54,990 nt of DNA from Oceanospirillum multiglobuliferum (lineage in GTDB: Bacteria > Pseudomonadota > Gammaproteobacteria > Pseudomonadales > Halomonadaceae): NCBI RefSeq assembly GCF_900167095.1, contig NZ_FUXG01000021.1, forward strand, positions 1 through 54,990, in the 5' to 3' direction. Below are positions 8,720 through 17,633 of this stretch, piece after piece (position 1 is the stretch's first letter; each line of letters begins with the position of its first letter). The position numbers and the translations under genes are program-made. The notes under the pieces were generated by a model. It worked only from the letters and a program-made list of their open reading frames with translations, did not search any database and had not been told where the DNA came from.

Positions 8720-11700
8720 ATGACTTACAAAATTTTAAATGGTAACGAACTGATTATTCAGGGCGGACTGGAAGCAGGCTTCTCTCTTTATACAGGCTAT
8801 CCCGGTTCTCCGCTGGCGGACTATTTCAACATCTTGCATGCACGCAAAGATGAACTGCATGATAAAGGCATTCGCGTTGCCCTTGGCAATACAGAAGCTA
8901 ACGCCGCAGCTATGGCCGGTGGTGCTAAACAGGCTGGCCGTAATGTGATGGTTGGCATGAAGTCAATGGGGCTTCATGTGGCTTCAGATGCCTTGTCTGT
9001 GGGTAACTTTGCCAATGGCGGTATGCCAACGATTGACCCTGTCACCGGTGAAACTGTTTATTCCGGTGTGGTTGTGGTTGTGGGTGATGACCCTTGGTCG
9101 ATGTCTACGTCAACCGCAGCAGATTCGCGCTACCTATTCAAGCATCTTCACATGCCTTTTTTGGAGCCTTCCACGCCTCAAGAGTTGAAAGACTGGATTG
9201 CCCATGCTCTAACTCTATCTCAGCGCTCCTCTTTATATACGGGTGTATTAGTGACCACTTTCATTGCGGAAGGTGGTGGGCGAGTACAAATTGGTGACGA
9301 AGCGCTTGTACCTCAGGAAAGGACAGACTTTGATCCAAGCACCTTTAACTTGTCTGAATCGGTGATGGTACCACCTAACTCTTTAGGTGCGGATCAGCGC
9401 ATGATTCGCCAACGTTTTCCAAAAGTGAAGAAACTACTAAAAGAGTTGGCATTAGACCGTCAATTGGGGTTTGCTGACGCCAAAATTGGCTTTATCTCTT
9501 CAGGGGTGGTGTACGAATCACTCAAGCAAATCATGGAAGAAGAGCAGTACTTAGACGAGTTTTCACTGTACAAAGTGGCGGCGTCTTACCCATTAGTTGA
9601 CGAACTGTTGGTGCCTTGGCTGTCGAAACTTGAAACCTTAGTTGTGGTTGAAGAAAAGCGCGGTTTCTTAGAAAACGAACTGCTGCACTTATGCCAAGAG
9701 CATGACATCAAGTTGAAACTCTTTGGTAAAGACTTCCTCGACCCGAGTTTGCCTGAGGGTGAACAGATATTGGAAGGCTTCCCCGCAGATGGTGGTATCT
9801 CTTACGAAATTTTACGCAGTAAGATGAACCAGTTGATGGGCTTATTGCATCGTCATCCTTGTCAGCACAAAACCCCAGAGCTTATCCGATTAGATAACCC
9901 GCTGCCGATGCGTTTGCCGACATTCTGCCCAGGTTGTCCGCACCGTGAAACCTTAAGCTTGTTAAAAGAGCTGCGCAAAGTCTTCAAAGAGGAAGAGGGG
10001 ATTAACCTGATTTCGCATGGTGATGTGGGCTGCTACTCGCTGTCGTTCCTAGAACCCTTTAAAGAGATGCACGACATTTCAGCGATGGGGCAGGGGGGCG
10101 CATTTGGTGCGGGAATGGACTTGTTCTCCAATAACCCATCAGTGGTGTTGATGGGAGACTCGACCTTCTTCCACTCAGGATTAAGTGCGATCTCGAACTC
10201 GGTACAGTTAGGTCACAACATCACTTACATCGTATTAGACAATGACTTCACCGCGATGACTGGTCACCAGATGTCGCCTAGTACTGGTCAGTCTGTTGAG
10301 GGGCGCAAGCGCCCAGAGCAGGATATGCTGAACCTAGTACGCGGCATGGGTGTTGATGAAGCGGTTGAGGTGAATCCATCTGATCGTTATTTCTATCGCA
10401 ATGTGTTGAAGCACTATGTGAAGAAATCAGGCACTAAGGTTATTGTTTCTAATAAAGAGTGCGGCTTAACCTTCGCGGCTAGCCAGAAAGCCCGTGATCG
10501 TAAAATCTTCGGTGCAGGCGAAACTAAGCCTGTGCAAACCTTTTTCCAGATCAACACCTCGGCTTGTGAAGATTGCCGTATGTGTGTGGAGATGACAGGT
10601 TGTCCCGGCCTATCTCAAACTGAAGATGCCTATGGCCCGAAAATGTTCATTGACCCTCAGATCTGTGTGTCGGACGGTTACTGCTCGAAGATTCTGGCCT
10701 GCCCAAGCTTTGAAAAAGTAGAAGTGATCAACTATCACCCAACTCGTTACCAAACGGCTGAGCAGGGCTTAAAAGCCGCATCTGCCAGTTTGCCAGAGCC
10801 AGAAAGGGTGAAAAGCTTTGACGATATTCTGCAAGGCAGTGACTGGCGAGTGGTGGTAACTGGTGTAGGTGGTTCAGGCGTGACCACCATCTCTCGCGTG
10901 CTGGCGGAAGCTGGTGAAGAGATGAATGGCATTGATGATCTTGATTTTAAGTTTATGGATCAGAAAGGTCTGGCGCAGCGTAATGGTCGAGTGACTGGCC
11001 ACTTAAGTATCTTTAATCGTAATAAGTCAGCCAGTGCGATTACGCCACTTGGTACAGCCGATTTGGTATTGTCACCTGATCTATTGGATGGCAGTGCGGC
11101 AGTTGGTTTCTTAGCACCTTATGGTCAAGCCTTGTTAGATGAAGAGTTTCAGATTCCGCTTAGTATTTTGCTGAACTACGGTGAAGAGCAGGAAGTACTG
11201 AAATCGGCCAAACTGCGTGAACAACTGGCAGATAAGCTAAAAGAGCGTGCATTCTTTAGCCCAATGAAAGCTGTTTCCCACCGTCAGTTGGGTAAAAGTG
11301 TATACGCTTCGGCAATTTTACTGGGTATCGCATATCAAAAAGGCATGTTGCCGTTTACAGAGGCAAATATGGAGGGGGCTTTCCGTCGCAGTGTGCCGAA
11401 AGCAGAGTTTGATAACAACTGGCGTGCTTTCACTCTAGGGCGTGAAATGGTGGTGATGGGGGTTGAAGCATTCCGAAACCAATACCTGCCACAAATTGAG
11501 AACAGTTTGATTAGCTTGTTCCGTCAAAGTGTACAAGAAAGTGCAGCGGTTTGGGAAAGCAGTGACCGTTTGGCTCAGCTGTTCGATCAAGGTTTAAAAG
11601 AGCTACAAGTCTTATTCCCTGAGATCGATCATAATCATCTGGCTCACTATGTACATGATCTAGTGGTCTATGATCGCAATCAGGCTTTGACGGGCTTTAT

Positions 11701-12229
11701 GGCCGATGCGAAAGGTTTAAAAAGCCTCTACCCTGATCCGTCTCTGCAAAAAATTGCGCTGCGGGCATTGTGTAAAACCTACTGGATTAAGGATGAGGTC
11801 TTTGTTGCGCATCTGATGATTTCGCCATTGAAAGAAGCGCAAGATCAGCAAGCCTATCAACACCTTGGCACCGACTACCGCATCATTCACTTGAACCGTC
11901 CAGAGTTTGATTTGATGGATCGCCGCATCGCGTTTGAGTTTTCACCTAAGAAGTGGATGCTAAAACAGATGCGTCACCAGCGCTGGTTGCGTAAGGCACA
12001 AGCTAAAGTACATGCGCAGGAACATGAAATTGCACTGAAAATACGCCACGAGCTGTTGAATGCAATCCCTAAACAAGAGGGAGATAAACGCCAACAGCTG
12101 ATGCGGTTAGACAACATTAAAGGCTATCGCCAAGTGCGTTATGAGAAGGCAGCTAAAGTGTTTGACAACATGCAGCCTCCTGCTAGCACTGGGCAGCAGA
12201 TTCCAGTTGTACAGGTGCATCAACCTTAA
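8720..12229 (+). CDS. Indolepyruvate:ferredoxin oxidoreductase, fused single-chain type
   Basis: 1169 aa, the usual length of the fused enzyme. It oxidatively decarboxylates aryl-2-oxo acids (indolepyruvate, phenylpyruvate) to aryl-acetyl-CoA with ferredoxin as acceptor. The N-terminal pyrimidine-binding domain has TGYPGSP (~26-32). The TPP domain has FCPGCPHRE (~404) and GDVGCYS. A cysteine-rich [4Fe-4S] segment (~615-663) has CEDCRMC, GCP, QICVSDGYC and LACP. The gamma domain starts at VVVTGVGGSGVTT (~711), and the C-terminal third is the domain usually attached to this family. The start has an AGGCAGGG ribosome site. Its product type, arylacetyl-CoA, is interesting because a PaaX-like regulator and PaaA-like oxygenase occur 15 kb downstream. 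Confidence 0.95.
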   Translation: MTYKILNGNELIIQGGLEAGFSLYTGYPGSPLADYFNILHARKDELHDKGIRVALGNTEANAAAMAGGAKQAGRNVMVGMKSMGLHVASDALSVGNFANGGMPTIDPVTGETVYSGVVVVVGDDPWSMSTSTAADSRYLFKHLHMPFLEPSTPQELKDWIAHALTLSQRSSLYTGVLVTTFIAEGGGRVQIGDEALVPQERTDFDPSTFNLSESVMVPPNSLGADQRMIRQRFPKVKKLLKELALDRQLGFADAKIGFISSGVVYESLKQIMEEEQYLDEFSLYKVAASYPLVDELLVPWLSKLETLVVVEEKRGFLENELLHLCQEHDIKLKLFGKDFLDPSLPEGEQILEGFPADGGISYEILRSKMNQLMGLLHRHPCQHKTPELIRLDNPLPMRLPTFCPGCPHRETLSLLKELRKVFKEEEGINLISHGDVGCYSLSFLEPFKEMHDISAMGQGGAFGAGMDLFSNNPSVVLMGDSTFFHSGLSAISNSVQLGHNITYIVLDNDFTAMTGHQMSPSTGQSVEGRKRPEQDMLNLVRGMGVDEAVEVNPSDRYFYRNVLKHYVKKSGTKVIVSNKECGLTFAASQKARDRKIFGAGETKPVQTFFQINTSACEDCRMCVEMTGCPGLSQTEDAYGPKMFIDPQICVSDGYCSKILACPSFEKVEVINYHPTRYQTAEQGLKAASASLPEPERVKSFDDILQGSDWRVVVTGVGGSGVTTISRVLAEAGEEMNGIDDLDFKFMDQKGLAQRNGRVTGHLSIFNRNKSASAITPLGTADLVLSPDLLDGSAAVGFLAPYGQALLDEEFQIPLSILLNYGEEQEVLKSAKLREQLADKLKERAFFSPMKAVSHRQLGKSVYASAILLGIAYQKGMLPFTEANMEGAFRRSVPKAEFDNNWRAFTLGREMVVMGVEAFRNQYLPQIENSLISLFRQSVQESAAVWESSDRLAQLFDQGLKELQVLFPEIDHNHLAHYVHDLVVYDRNQALTGFMADAKGLKSLYPDPSLQKIALRALCKTYWIKDEVFVAHLMISPLKEAQDQQAYQHLGTDYRIIHLNRPEFDLMDRRIAFEFSPKKWMLKQMRHQRWLRKAQAKVHAQEHEIALKIRHELLNAIPKQEGDKRQQLMRLDNIKGYRQVRYEKAAKVFDNMQPPASTGQQIPVVQVHQP

Positions 12230-12249
12230 CCTTTTACTGCTGGATGATA

Positions 12250-12368
12250 ACCACTGCCGTAGTGCTCAACGGCAGTGGTATAAGATTTGAGGTTCCGAGT
12301 CGTTAAAAGCGCGTCAACTTGTTGATTAAGCGCTCTGCACATTTCCCCGCCATTGGCGGGGATTTTTT
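12250..12368 (+). terminator. Double stem-loop and terminator after the oxidoreductase gene
   Basis: A first perfect 11-bp stem (ACCACTGCCGT 12250-12260 / ACGGCAGTGGT 12269-12279) has no T run. A second stem (CCCCGCC 12345-12351 / GGCGGGG 12355-12361) is followed by six T residues (12363-12368) and is the real intrinsic terminator of the plus-strand transcript. It ends 12 bases before the convergent trhO stop. Confidence 0.85.
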
Positions 12369-12380
12369 GTCTTAAAGGTC

Positions 12381-13370
12381 TTAAGCCAGCTTAGTTTGGT
12401 TGTGCTTTCTCTGTGTTTCTTTGAGCTTGAATTTCTGTTCACGATCTTTGGCTGCATGATGTTTAGCTTGACCGCCCACATGTTCAACACCTCGGGCTTT
12501 TGCCAGTTGCACTTGCTGCTCTCGGTCGCGGAAGCGCTTAAGCTGCTCTTCTGTATGAGTGCCAAAACACTTTGGACAACTGACACCGGCTTCATATTGT
12601 GCAGATAGCTTGTCAGCCTCAGTGATTGGCAGACGGCAGGCATTGCACATCTCATATTGGCCTTTCTCTAAACGATGGTTTACAGCAACACGGCCATCAA
12701 AAACATAACACTCACCTTGCCATAGTGACTCGCTTTCGGGCACTTCCTCTAGGTATTTCAGAATACCGCCTTCAAGGTGATAGACCTCATCAAAGCCTTG
12801 CTCTTTTAAGTAAGCGGTTGATTTTTCGCAGCGGATGCCACCAGTACAGAACATGGCAACCTTTTTATGTTTTGCGGGATCTAGGTGTTCTTTTACATAG
12901 GCTGGAAACTCGCGAAAACTGCTGGTGCTCGGGTTTTCGGCATATTTAAAGGTACCAATTTCAATCTCGTAATTATTGCGAGTGTCCACCAATAATACTT
13001 CTGGATCACTGATTAGCTCATTCCAATCTTTAGGTTTTACGTAGGTGCCAACCACATGGCGTGGGTCAATCCCCTCAACACCCATGGTGACGATCTCATT
13101 TTTTAATTTAACTTTGGTTCTATTAAATGGATTTTTGTCATGAAAAGATTCTTTGGTAACAATATTGCTAAGGCTGCTGTCTTTGGCTAACCAAGCTAAA
13201 ACCTCGGCGATGCCGTTGGCTGATCCAGCAATAGTACCGTTAATACCTTCTTCTGCTAATAGCAGCGTACCTTTAACGCTGTTAGCTAACATGATCTGCT
13301 GTAGTGGTTCACGTAATGTTTTAAAGTTTTTAAGACGAACAAATTTATATAGTGCGCATACCGTAATCAT
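12381..13370 (-). CDS. trhO: tRNA uridine(34) hydroxylase TrhO (rhodanese-like, YceA/UPF0176)
   Basis: 329 aa, normal for the family. TrhO carries out oxygen-dependent hydroxylation of wobble U34 to ho5U in tRNA, using its rhodanese domain. The N-terminal domain has [15 protein letters not shown] (~35-50). The rhodanese domain has [14 protein letters not shown] and the active-site loop [11 protein letters not shown] (~190), with the conserved Cys. The C-terminal zinc-finger-like tail has CNACRLP and SCPKCFG, ending in a basic, Gln-rich stretch. A longer reading frame of 17 codons exists, but the ATG at 13370 has GGAG at the right distance and matches the family start. It stands alone between convergent and tandem neighbours. 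Confidence 0.95.
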   Translation of the reverse strand: MITVCALYKFVRLKNFKTLREPLQQIMLANSVKGTLLLAEEGINGTIAGSANGIAEVLAWLAKDSSLSNIVTKESFHDKNPFNRTKVKLKNEIVTMGVEGIDPRHVVGTYVKPKDWNELISDPEVLLVDTRNNYEIEIGTFKYAENPSTSSFREFPAYVKEHLDPAKHKKVAMFCTGGIRCEKSTAYLKEQGFDEVYHLEGGILKYLEEVPESESLWQGECYVFDGRVAVNHRLEKGQYEMCNACRLPITEADKLSAQYEAGVSCPKCFGTHTEEQLKRFRDREQQVQLAKARGVEHVGGQAKHHAAKDREQKFKLKETQRKHNQTKLA

Positions 13371-13511
13371 AAAATCTCCAGCTAAACGAATCGTAAATCC
13401 GTCGCAAGTAATCTGTATCAAACCTGACTTAATTTGTCAGGTATTAGGTATGGGATTGTAATGATTCGGTTGAGATTAGATAGCATTATTGCTGGGACAG
13501 CGGTATGAATA

Positions 13512-13546
13512 GGCCATATCCAAGTACTAGTGCTTTGAATATGGCC
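13512..13546. terminator. Stem-loop downstream of the luciferase-like gene
   Basis: GGCCATAT (13512-13519) and ATATGGCC (13539-13546) form a perfect 8-bp stem with a 19-nt loop, 13 bases beyond the stop of the minus-strand gene. No T run follows, so termination there is uncertain. Confidence 0.4.
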
Positions 13547-13558
13547 ATTGTTGGCTGG

Positions 13559-14566
13559 TTATAACGCTTCAGCCAATAGTTGATAGCTTTGCAGTCGATC
13601 TTGAAAGCTGTGTGTAACTGTGACCAGGCCAATTTCATCGCACTGGTAGGCTTTTGTCAGTTGGTTGATTTCATCCCAGCATTGCGTTGCAGTACCAACG
13701 GTAAAGCCGTTAAGAATATGGTCATACTGTGATTGGTAAGAGTGTGATAGTGCGTTATAGCGATCCTGCACTTGCTCGGGGGTTAAAAAGGGTTCCCTAA
13801 GCCCCATTTGTGCAGCCAGCTTTCGGTAAACTGCGGTTCCTGCTATTAGACGAGCTTCTTCATTTGTTTCTGCACAGATACAGGCAATCGCCAGCATTTT
13901 ATTGGGTGTACCTGCATGTTTTGCTTTTTGCCATTCATTTAGGTGTGCTTTGAAAATATCTGGACTACAGTTGTCTGGGTCAATAAAACGCGCAAGGGCA
14001 ATATGGTAGCCCAAGTGCCCTGCAAGTCCTGCACTACCGCCACTAGAACCTAACATCCACATTTCAGGTTTGGGGTCATTATCTGGCAAAACCTTCAAAC
14101 TATGGAAGGCATTGTCTTTAGGCATAGAGCCATCAATAAAGTGTTTAAGATCTTGGGCTTGTGTGGCGTATAACTCACCATTATGCGGTCTTGAGAAATA
14201 AGACAGTGCTTGAGAGGTCAGCTGCGTACCACCGGGTGCGCGACCGATACCTAAGTCTATTCGATCTGGAAACAGTGTCGCCAGCATCTTAAAACACTCA
14301 GCAACTTTGTAGGGGCTATAGTGGTTGAGCATTACTCCGCCGCTGCCGACACGAATGTTTTTGGTGATACTGGCAATATGTGCAATCAATATTTCTGGGC
14401 AAGGATTGGCAAAGTGAATGCTATCGTGGTGTTCCGCAACCCAGTAGCGATAATAGCCTAGCTGGTCACAGGCTTGTGCAAGTGTGGCAGATAAACTAGG
14501 GGACTCTTTTGCAGGGTGAGAGCCATATACAGGGGATTGGTCTACAACCGATAACTTAATACTCAC
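13559..14566 (-). CDS. Luciferase-like flavin monooxygenase (MsnO8/YhbW type)
   Basis: 335 aa. The sequence shows the bacterial luciferase-like TIM-barrel pattern: LSVVDQSPV at the N-terminus, YYRYWVAEHHD (~40-50), IRVGSGGVMLNHYSP (~72-86), DLGIGRAPGG (~105) and MLGSSGGSAGLAGHLG (~170). These are hallmarks of the MsnO8 family of FMN-dependent oxidoreductases, whose substrates are mostly unknown. The start is a GTG with AAGGA seven bases before it. It lies 139 bases from fpr on the same strand; a functional link to that flavin reductase is possible but unproven. Confidence 0.9.
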   Translation of the reverse strand: MSIKLSVVDQSPVYGSHPAKESPSLSATLAQACDQLGYYRYWVAEHHDSIHFANPCPEILIAHIASITKNIRVGSGGVMLNHYSPYKVAECFKMLATLFPDRIDLGIGRAPGGTQLTSQALSYFSRPHNGELYATQAQDLKHFIDGSMPKDNAFHSLKVLPDNDPKPEMWMLGSSGGSAGLAGHLGYHIALARFIDPDNCSPDIFKAHLNEWQKAKHAGTPNKMLAIACICAETNEEARLIAGTAVYRKLAAQMGLREPFLTPEQVQDRYNALSHSYQSQYDHILNGFTVGTATQCWDEINQLTKAYQCDEIGLVTVTHSFQDRLQSYQLLAEAL

Positions 14567-14705
14567 AGGTGATTCCTTTTATAGTTAATATATTAACTAT
14601 ATCCTGTTTTGTACTTTTTGTTAAATCAGCATACCGAATGACTCATGCTGCAAGCTTTAAAACAGGACATCCTTATCCTTAGCACTGCCTTAACCATGGG
14701 ATTGA

Positions 14706-15479
14706 TTAACTCTCCACAAAGGCTCTTTCGATTACATAGTGGCCTAAGTCACCATGGCGTGCCTCAATGAAACCTTGCTCGTTCAATATCTCGCAAGTCT
14801 CTTTCAACATGCTTGGGCCGCCGCAAATCATAAAGCGGTCATTTTCTAAATCGAACGCAGGTAGCCCCAAGTCTGTAAATAATTTACCGCTACGCATTAG
14901 GTCGGTTAAACGGCCTTCATTGGTATAGGCTTCGCGTGTCACTGTTGGGTAATAGACCAGCTTTTCGCGGACAACATCACCAAAAAATTCGTTATTGGGT
15001 AGCTCGTCTAATATCACATCTTGATAAGCCAGCTCTGCCACGTAGCGACAGCCATGAGTCAAAATGACTTTGTCATAATGCTCATAAATTTCAGGATCAC
15101 GAATAATGCTCATAAAGGGTGCCAACCCTGTACCAGTGCTGAGCAAATATAAGTTTCTACCTGGCAGTAAATGGTCTTGAATTAATGTACCAGTGGGTTT
15201 GCTACTGAGCATAATCTCATCGCCAACTTGAATATTTTGTAGACGAGAGGTTAAAGGGCCATCAGGTACTTTAATGCTGAAGAACTCTAAATGATCTTCG
15301 TAGTTGGCGCTGGCGATACTGTAGGCGCGCATCAGTGGCTTTCCAGCAACTTCAAGGCCAATCATAATGAAGTGACCATTTTTGAAGCGTAAAGAAGAGC
15401 CTCGACTGGTTTTAAAACTGAACAAAGTATCAGTCCAGTGATGTACGCTGAGTACTTGCTCTTTCACTAACCCTGCCAT
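14706..15479 (-). CDS. fpr: Ferredoxin/flavodoxin-NADP+ reductase
   Basis: 257 aa, typical of bacterial plant-type FNR (Fpr). The FAD-binding RAYSIAS motif is at ~50-56. The NADP-binding STGTGLAPFMSIIRD is at ~108-122, and CGGPSML is at ~218. The C-terminus ends in YVIERAFVES, the subclass found in Pseudomonas and relatives. It transfers electrons between NADPH and ferredoxin or flavodoxin and supports oxidative-stress defence and Fe-S repair. A ribosome site AGAGG lies six bases before the ATG. It could recycle ferredoxin for enzymes encoded nearby, but it is a housekeeping gene in most relatives. Divergent from arfB, with 217 bases between. Confidence 0.95.
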   Translation of the reverse strand: MAGLVKEQVLSVHHWTDTLFSFKTSRGSSLRFKNGHFIMIGLEVAGKPLMRAYSIASANYEDHLEFFSIKVPDGPLTSRLQNIQVGDEIMLSSKPTGTLIQDHLLPGRNLYLLSTGTGLAPFMSIIRDPEIYEHYDKVILTHGCRYVAELAYQDVILDELPNNEFFGDVVREKLVYYPTVTREAYTNEGRLTDLMRSGKLFTDLGLPAFDLENDRFMICGGPSMLKETCEILNEQGFIEARHGDLGHYVIERAFVES

Positions 15480-15696
15480 TTTTTGCCTCTTTTGTCGTGA
15501 TGACGCTGAAATTATTGCTGCGCTGAAATGCAGCTGTTGAATTTATGTCAGTCAGTGTAATGCAACGTATAAGTATCTAATAAACTGATAATTTTGATAT
15601 GATTAATCGTTTTTTTAGATAACTCGTTTGCGTAAGTCTCGTTAGACTGAGTTTTAAATCTCAATTTTTAGATTTTTGTTATTGAAAGGTTATGTT

Positions 15697-16110
15697 GTGC
15701 TGATTATTTCTGGCCCGTTGGCTATTGCAGATGATGAGATTGAACTCAGTGCCATTCGTGCTCAGGGCGCAGGTGGTCAAAATGTCAATAAAGTGTCATC
15801 GGCCATTCATCTACGTTTTGATATTCATGCCAGCTCTTTGCCCGAGTTCTATAAGGCGCGTTTATTACAGCTAAGTGATAACCGTATTAGCAAAGAAGGC
15901 ATCATCATTATTAAGGCGCAACAATACCGTACCCAAGAAAAAAATCGTGAAGATGCACTAGAGCGCTTAAAAGCGTTAATTTTAAGTGCAGTGATTGTAC
16001 AAAAAGCACGTAGAGCCACGCGCCCTACAAGAAACTCACAGAAAAAGCGTGTGGATAGCAAAACCCGGCGCGGCAATATTAAATCGTTAAGAGGCCGAGT
16101 GACTGATTAA
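15697..16110 (+). CDS. arfB: Alternative ribosome-rescue peptidyl-tRNA hydrolase ArfB (YaeJ)
   Basis: 137 aa. The RF1-like catalytic motif AQGAGGQNVNKVSSAIHLRF (GGQ at ~25-27) hydrolyses peptidyl-tRNA on stalled ribosomes. The basic tail (ARRATRPTRNSQKKR...RGNIKSLRGRV) enters the empty mRNA channel. Length and tail match E. coli ArfB. I chose the GTG at 15697 because AAGG lies seven bases upstream and the protein then begins LIISGPLAI, aligned with the known N-terminus; a TTG seven codons earlier is less likely. Confidence 0.94.
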   Translation: MLIISGPLAIADDEIELSAIRAQGAGGQNVNKVSSAIHLRFDIHASSLPEFYKARLLQLSDNRISKEGIIIIKAQQYRTQEKNREDALERLKALILSAVIVQKARRATRPTRNSQKKRVDSKTRRGNIKSLRGRVTD

Positions 16111-16256
16111 TTAATCTACCATAGCCTAGTTTAATCTAGGGTTGTCCCTAGGTTTAGTGACACCGTTACTCTGTTAAGCTGTAGCTAATAACAATTTGAA
16201 ACCAAAGGCTTTTTCGATATTAAAGATAAAGCTAATGATGAGTAGGGTGGTATGAT

Positions 16257-16472
16257 ATGGCAGAAGAAATAACTCGGTGTGATATCAATGAGATATATTG
16301 TTTTGAAGGTTGTGCCAGTACGGGTAAACAATGCTCTTTTTTTGATCAAAACCTACAAGCTTACTTGATGTGCCCCTCTTTGATCTGGCTGCAATATGCG
16401 GGAAAAGATTATAAACCAAGCATCAGCGAGATGCCGCAAATACAATCTTGTAGGCAACAGGTAAGCACCTGA
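16257..16472 (+). CDS. Small cysteine-rich protein of unknown function
   Basis: 71 aa with six cysteines (C8, C15, C19, C26, C39, C65), including C-x6-C-x3-C-x6-C near the N-terminus. This spacing could bind zinc or a small Fe-S cluster. No signal peptide is seen, so it should be cytoplasmic. I do not recognise the family. It lies 147 bases after arfB on the same strand and is followed by a strong palindromic stem-loop. The start has AGGG 13 bases before the ATG, which is weak. It could be a genuine small gene; composition is like its neighbours. Confidence 0.6.
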   Translation: MAEEITRCDINEIYCFEGCASTGKQCSFFDQNLQAYLMCPSLIWLQYAGKDYKPSISEMPQIQSCRQQVST

Positions 16473-16489
16473 ATAAAAGTATTTCGGTG

Positions 16490-16512
16490 TTTTCCGGCCA
16501 GTGGCCGGAAAA
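16490..16512. terminator. Strong short palindromic stem-loop
   Basis: TTTTCCGGCC (16490-16499) and GGCCGGAAAA (16503-16512) form a perfect 10-bp stem with an AGT loop. It lies 18 bases after the Cys-rich mini-gene and 74 bases past the end of the convergent Xre gene. The A/T arm ends could serve as terminator U tract in both directions. Confidence 0.6.
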
Positions 16513-16585
16513 TATGAGAATTCTGTTTAGAAAAAACGCTGTGTGAGTGCTTATTGGCGCTGTCAATGCATAGCGCTGATTAAGA

Positions 16586-17404
16586 CTAACAGTGCTTAGC
16601 CCGAAAGTGCCAATCCTCAGCTGCCATTGTATTGATGATTGACTGCCTTAACGTGAAGTCAATTTCATTGGAATCCTGATTGTACAATCCACAAAGCGCC
16701 AAAGCGCGTTGTTTATCAACAGATTCACCAAGGTATTCATATACCACCCTTGTACAGCAAGGCATACGTTCACCACTACCTGATACCCCCTGTTTTAGAC
16801 CACTAAGCCGAGACACTCTGTTTTTGAAAGAGGGAAATAAGGTGGTCAATGTCATTTCATTGCCCGTCAGAGACTCATAGTCGATCATAAAAATACGATC
16901 TGTCAGAAGGTGTACAACACCTAAATAGATGGCATGGCAGGTTTTATCTTGTGCAGACTCTTTTAAACGCTCAGTTCTCTGGTAATAAACACAATCATCC
17001 TGCTGTTGAATACAAATTAGTGTACGCAATATTTTTCCGGGGCAGGCCATCGACTGGTAGTACTCAAAGTAGTATCCCAAATATTTGTCTAAACCTGAGA
17101 GGCTGCTGTGTTGCTTGAGTATATTAAAATGCTCTATTTCTGGGCGTAATGGCGCTTTTGAGCTTGAGGTTTTAGGGCGAACCTGTATTAAACGTTGAAA
17201 CTGGTCATGAGGTAAGAGAATTTCGTACTCCTCTACGCCAAAAAAATCACAAAAGCGCAGCATAGTGTGTGCAGAAGGCTTACATCGACCGCTTAAATAA
17301 CGATTAAACTGCGGCCTGTTGACATTTAAACGTCGGCAAACTTCAGATATTGATTTGTAGAAACTGCACAACAGCCTCAAATTGCGTGAAAAATCATCAT
17401 GCAT
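16586..17404 (-). CDS. Xre-type HTH transcriptional regulator
   Basis: 272 aa. The N-terminal helix-turn-helix (residues ~8-60: NLRLLCSFYKSISEVCRRLNVNRPQFNRYLSG..KPSAHTMLRFCDFFGV) is Xre/Cro-like. The remaining ~200 residues are an unrecognised domain with many Cys and Tyr, probably a ligand sensor. The ATG at 17404 has AAGGGG eight bases before it; a longer frame lacks this. The gene is divergent from the AGCS symporter-aspA-ansA unit. A long inverted repeat lies between, so it probably regulates asparagine/aspartate use. That role is inferred from position only. Confidence 0.8.
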   Translation of the reverse strand: MHDDFSRNLRLLCSFYKSISEVCRRLNVNRPQFNRYLSGRCKPSAHTMLRFCDFFGVEEYEILLPHDQFQRLIQVRPKTSSSKAPLRPEIEHFNILKQHSSLSGLDKYLGYYFEYYQSMACPGKILRTLICIQQQDDCVYYQRTERLKESAQDKTCHAIYLGVVHLLTDRIFMIDYESLTGNEMTLTTLFPSFKNRVSRLSGLKQGVSGSGERMPCCTRVVYEYLGESVDKQRALALCGLYNQDSNEIDFTLRQSIINTMAAEDWHFRAKHC

Positions 17405-17490
17405 TGTAGTCCCCTTCAAATTGACGCCCACCTTATCCGGTTGCCGAGAGAAATCATAAGCTAAGGTTTATAGGATGAATATAGCTTGAT

Positions 17491-17539
17491 TGGCGCTACT
17501 TGATGCTATTTTGACAACAAAATGCATCAACTGGTGCCA
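17491..17539. promoter_or_regulatory. Long inverted repeat operator between Xre regulator and symporter
   Basis: TGGCGCTACTTGATGC (17491-17506) and GCATCAACTGGTGCCA (17524-17539) are inverted repeats matching at 13 of 16 positions, with a 17-base spacer holding TTGACA (17511-17516). It lies between two divergent genes, so it is a likely operator of the Xre-type regulator. Confidence 0.6.
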
Positions 17540-17633
17540 GTTAGCCAAATACCCACCCGTTATTTTCTTTGTTTGAATAGACACTTCCTAACAATAAAAA
17601 AATGCGAGATTGATTCGCACGTGGAGACTTTCA

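Noticed and set aside
15480-15696. SoxR or OxyR site in front of fpr
   Set aside because: I looked for a SoxR-type palindrome and saw none convincing in the gap.
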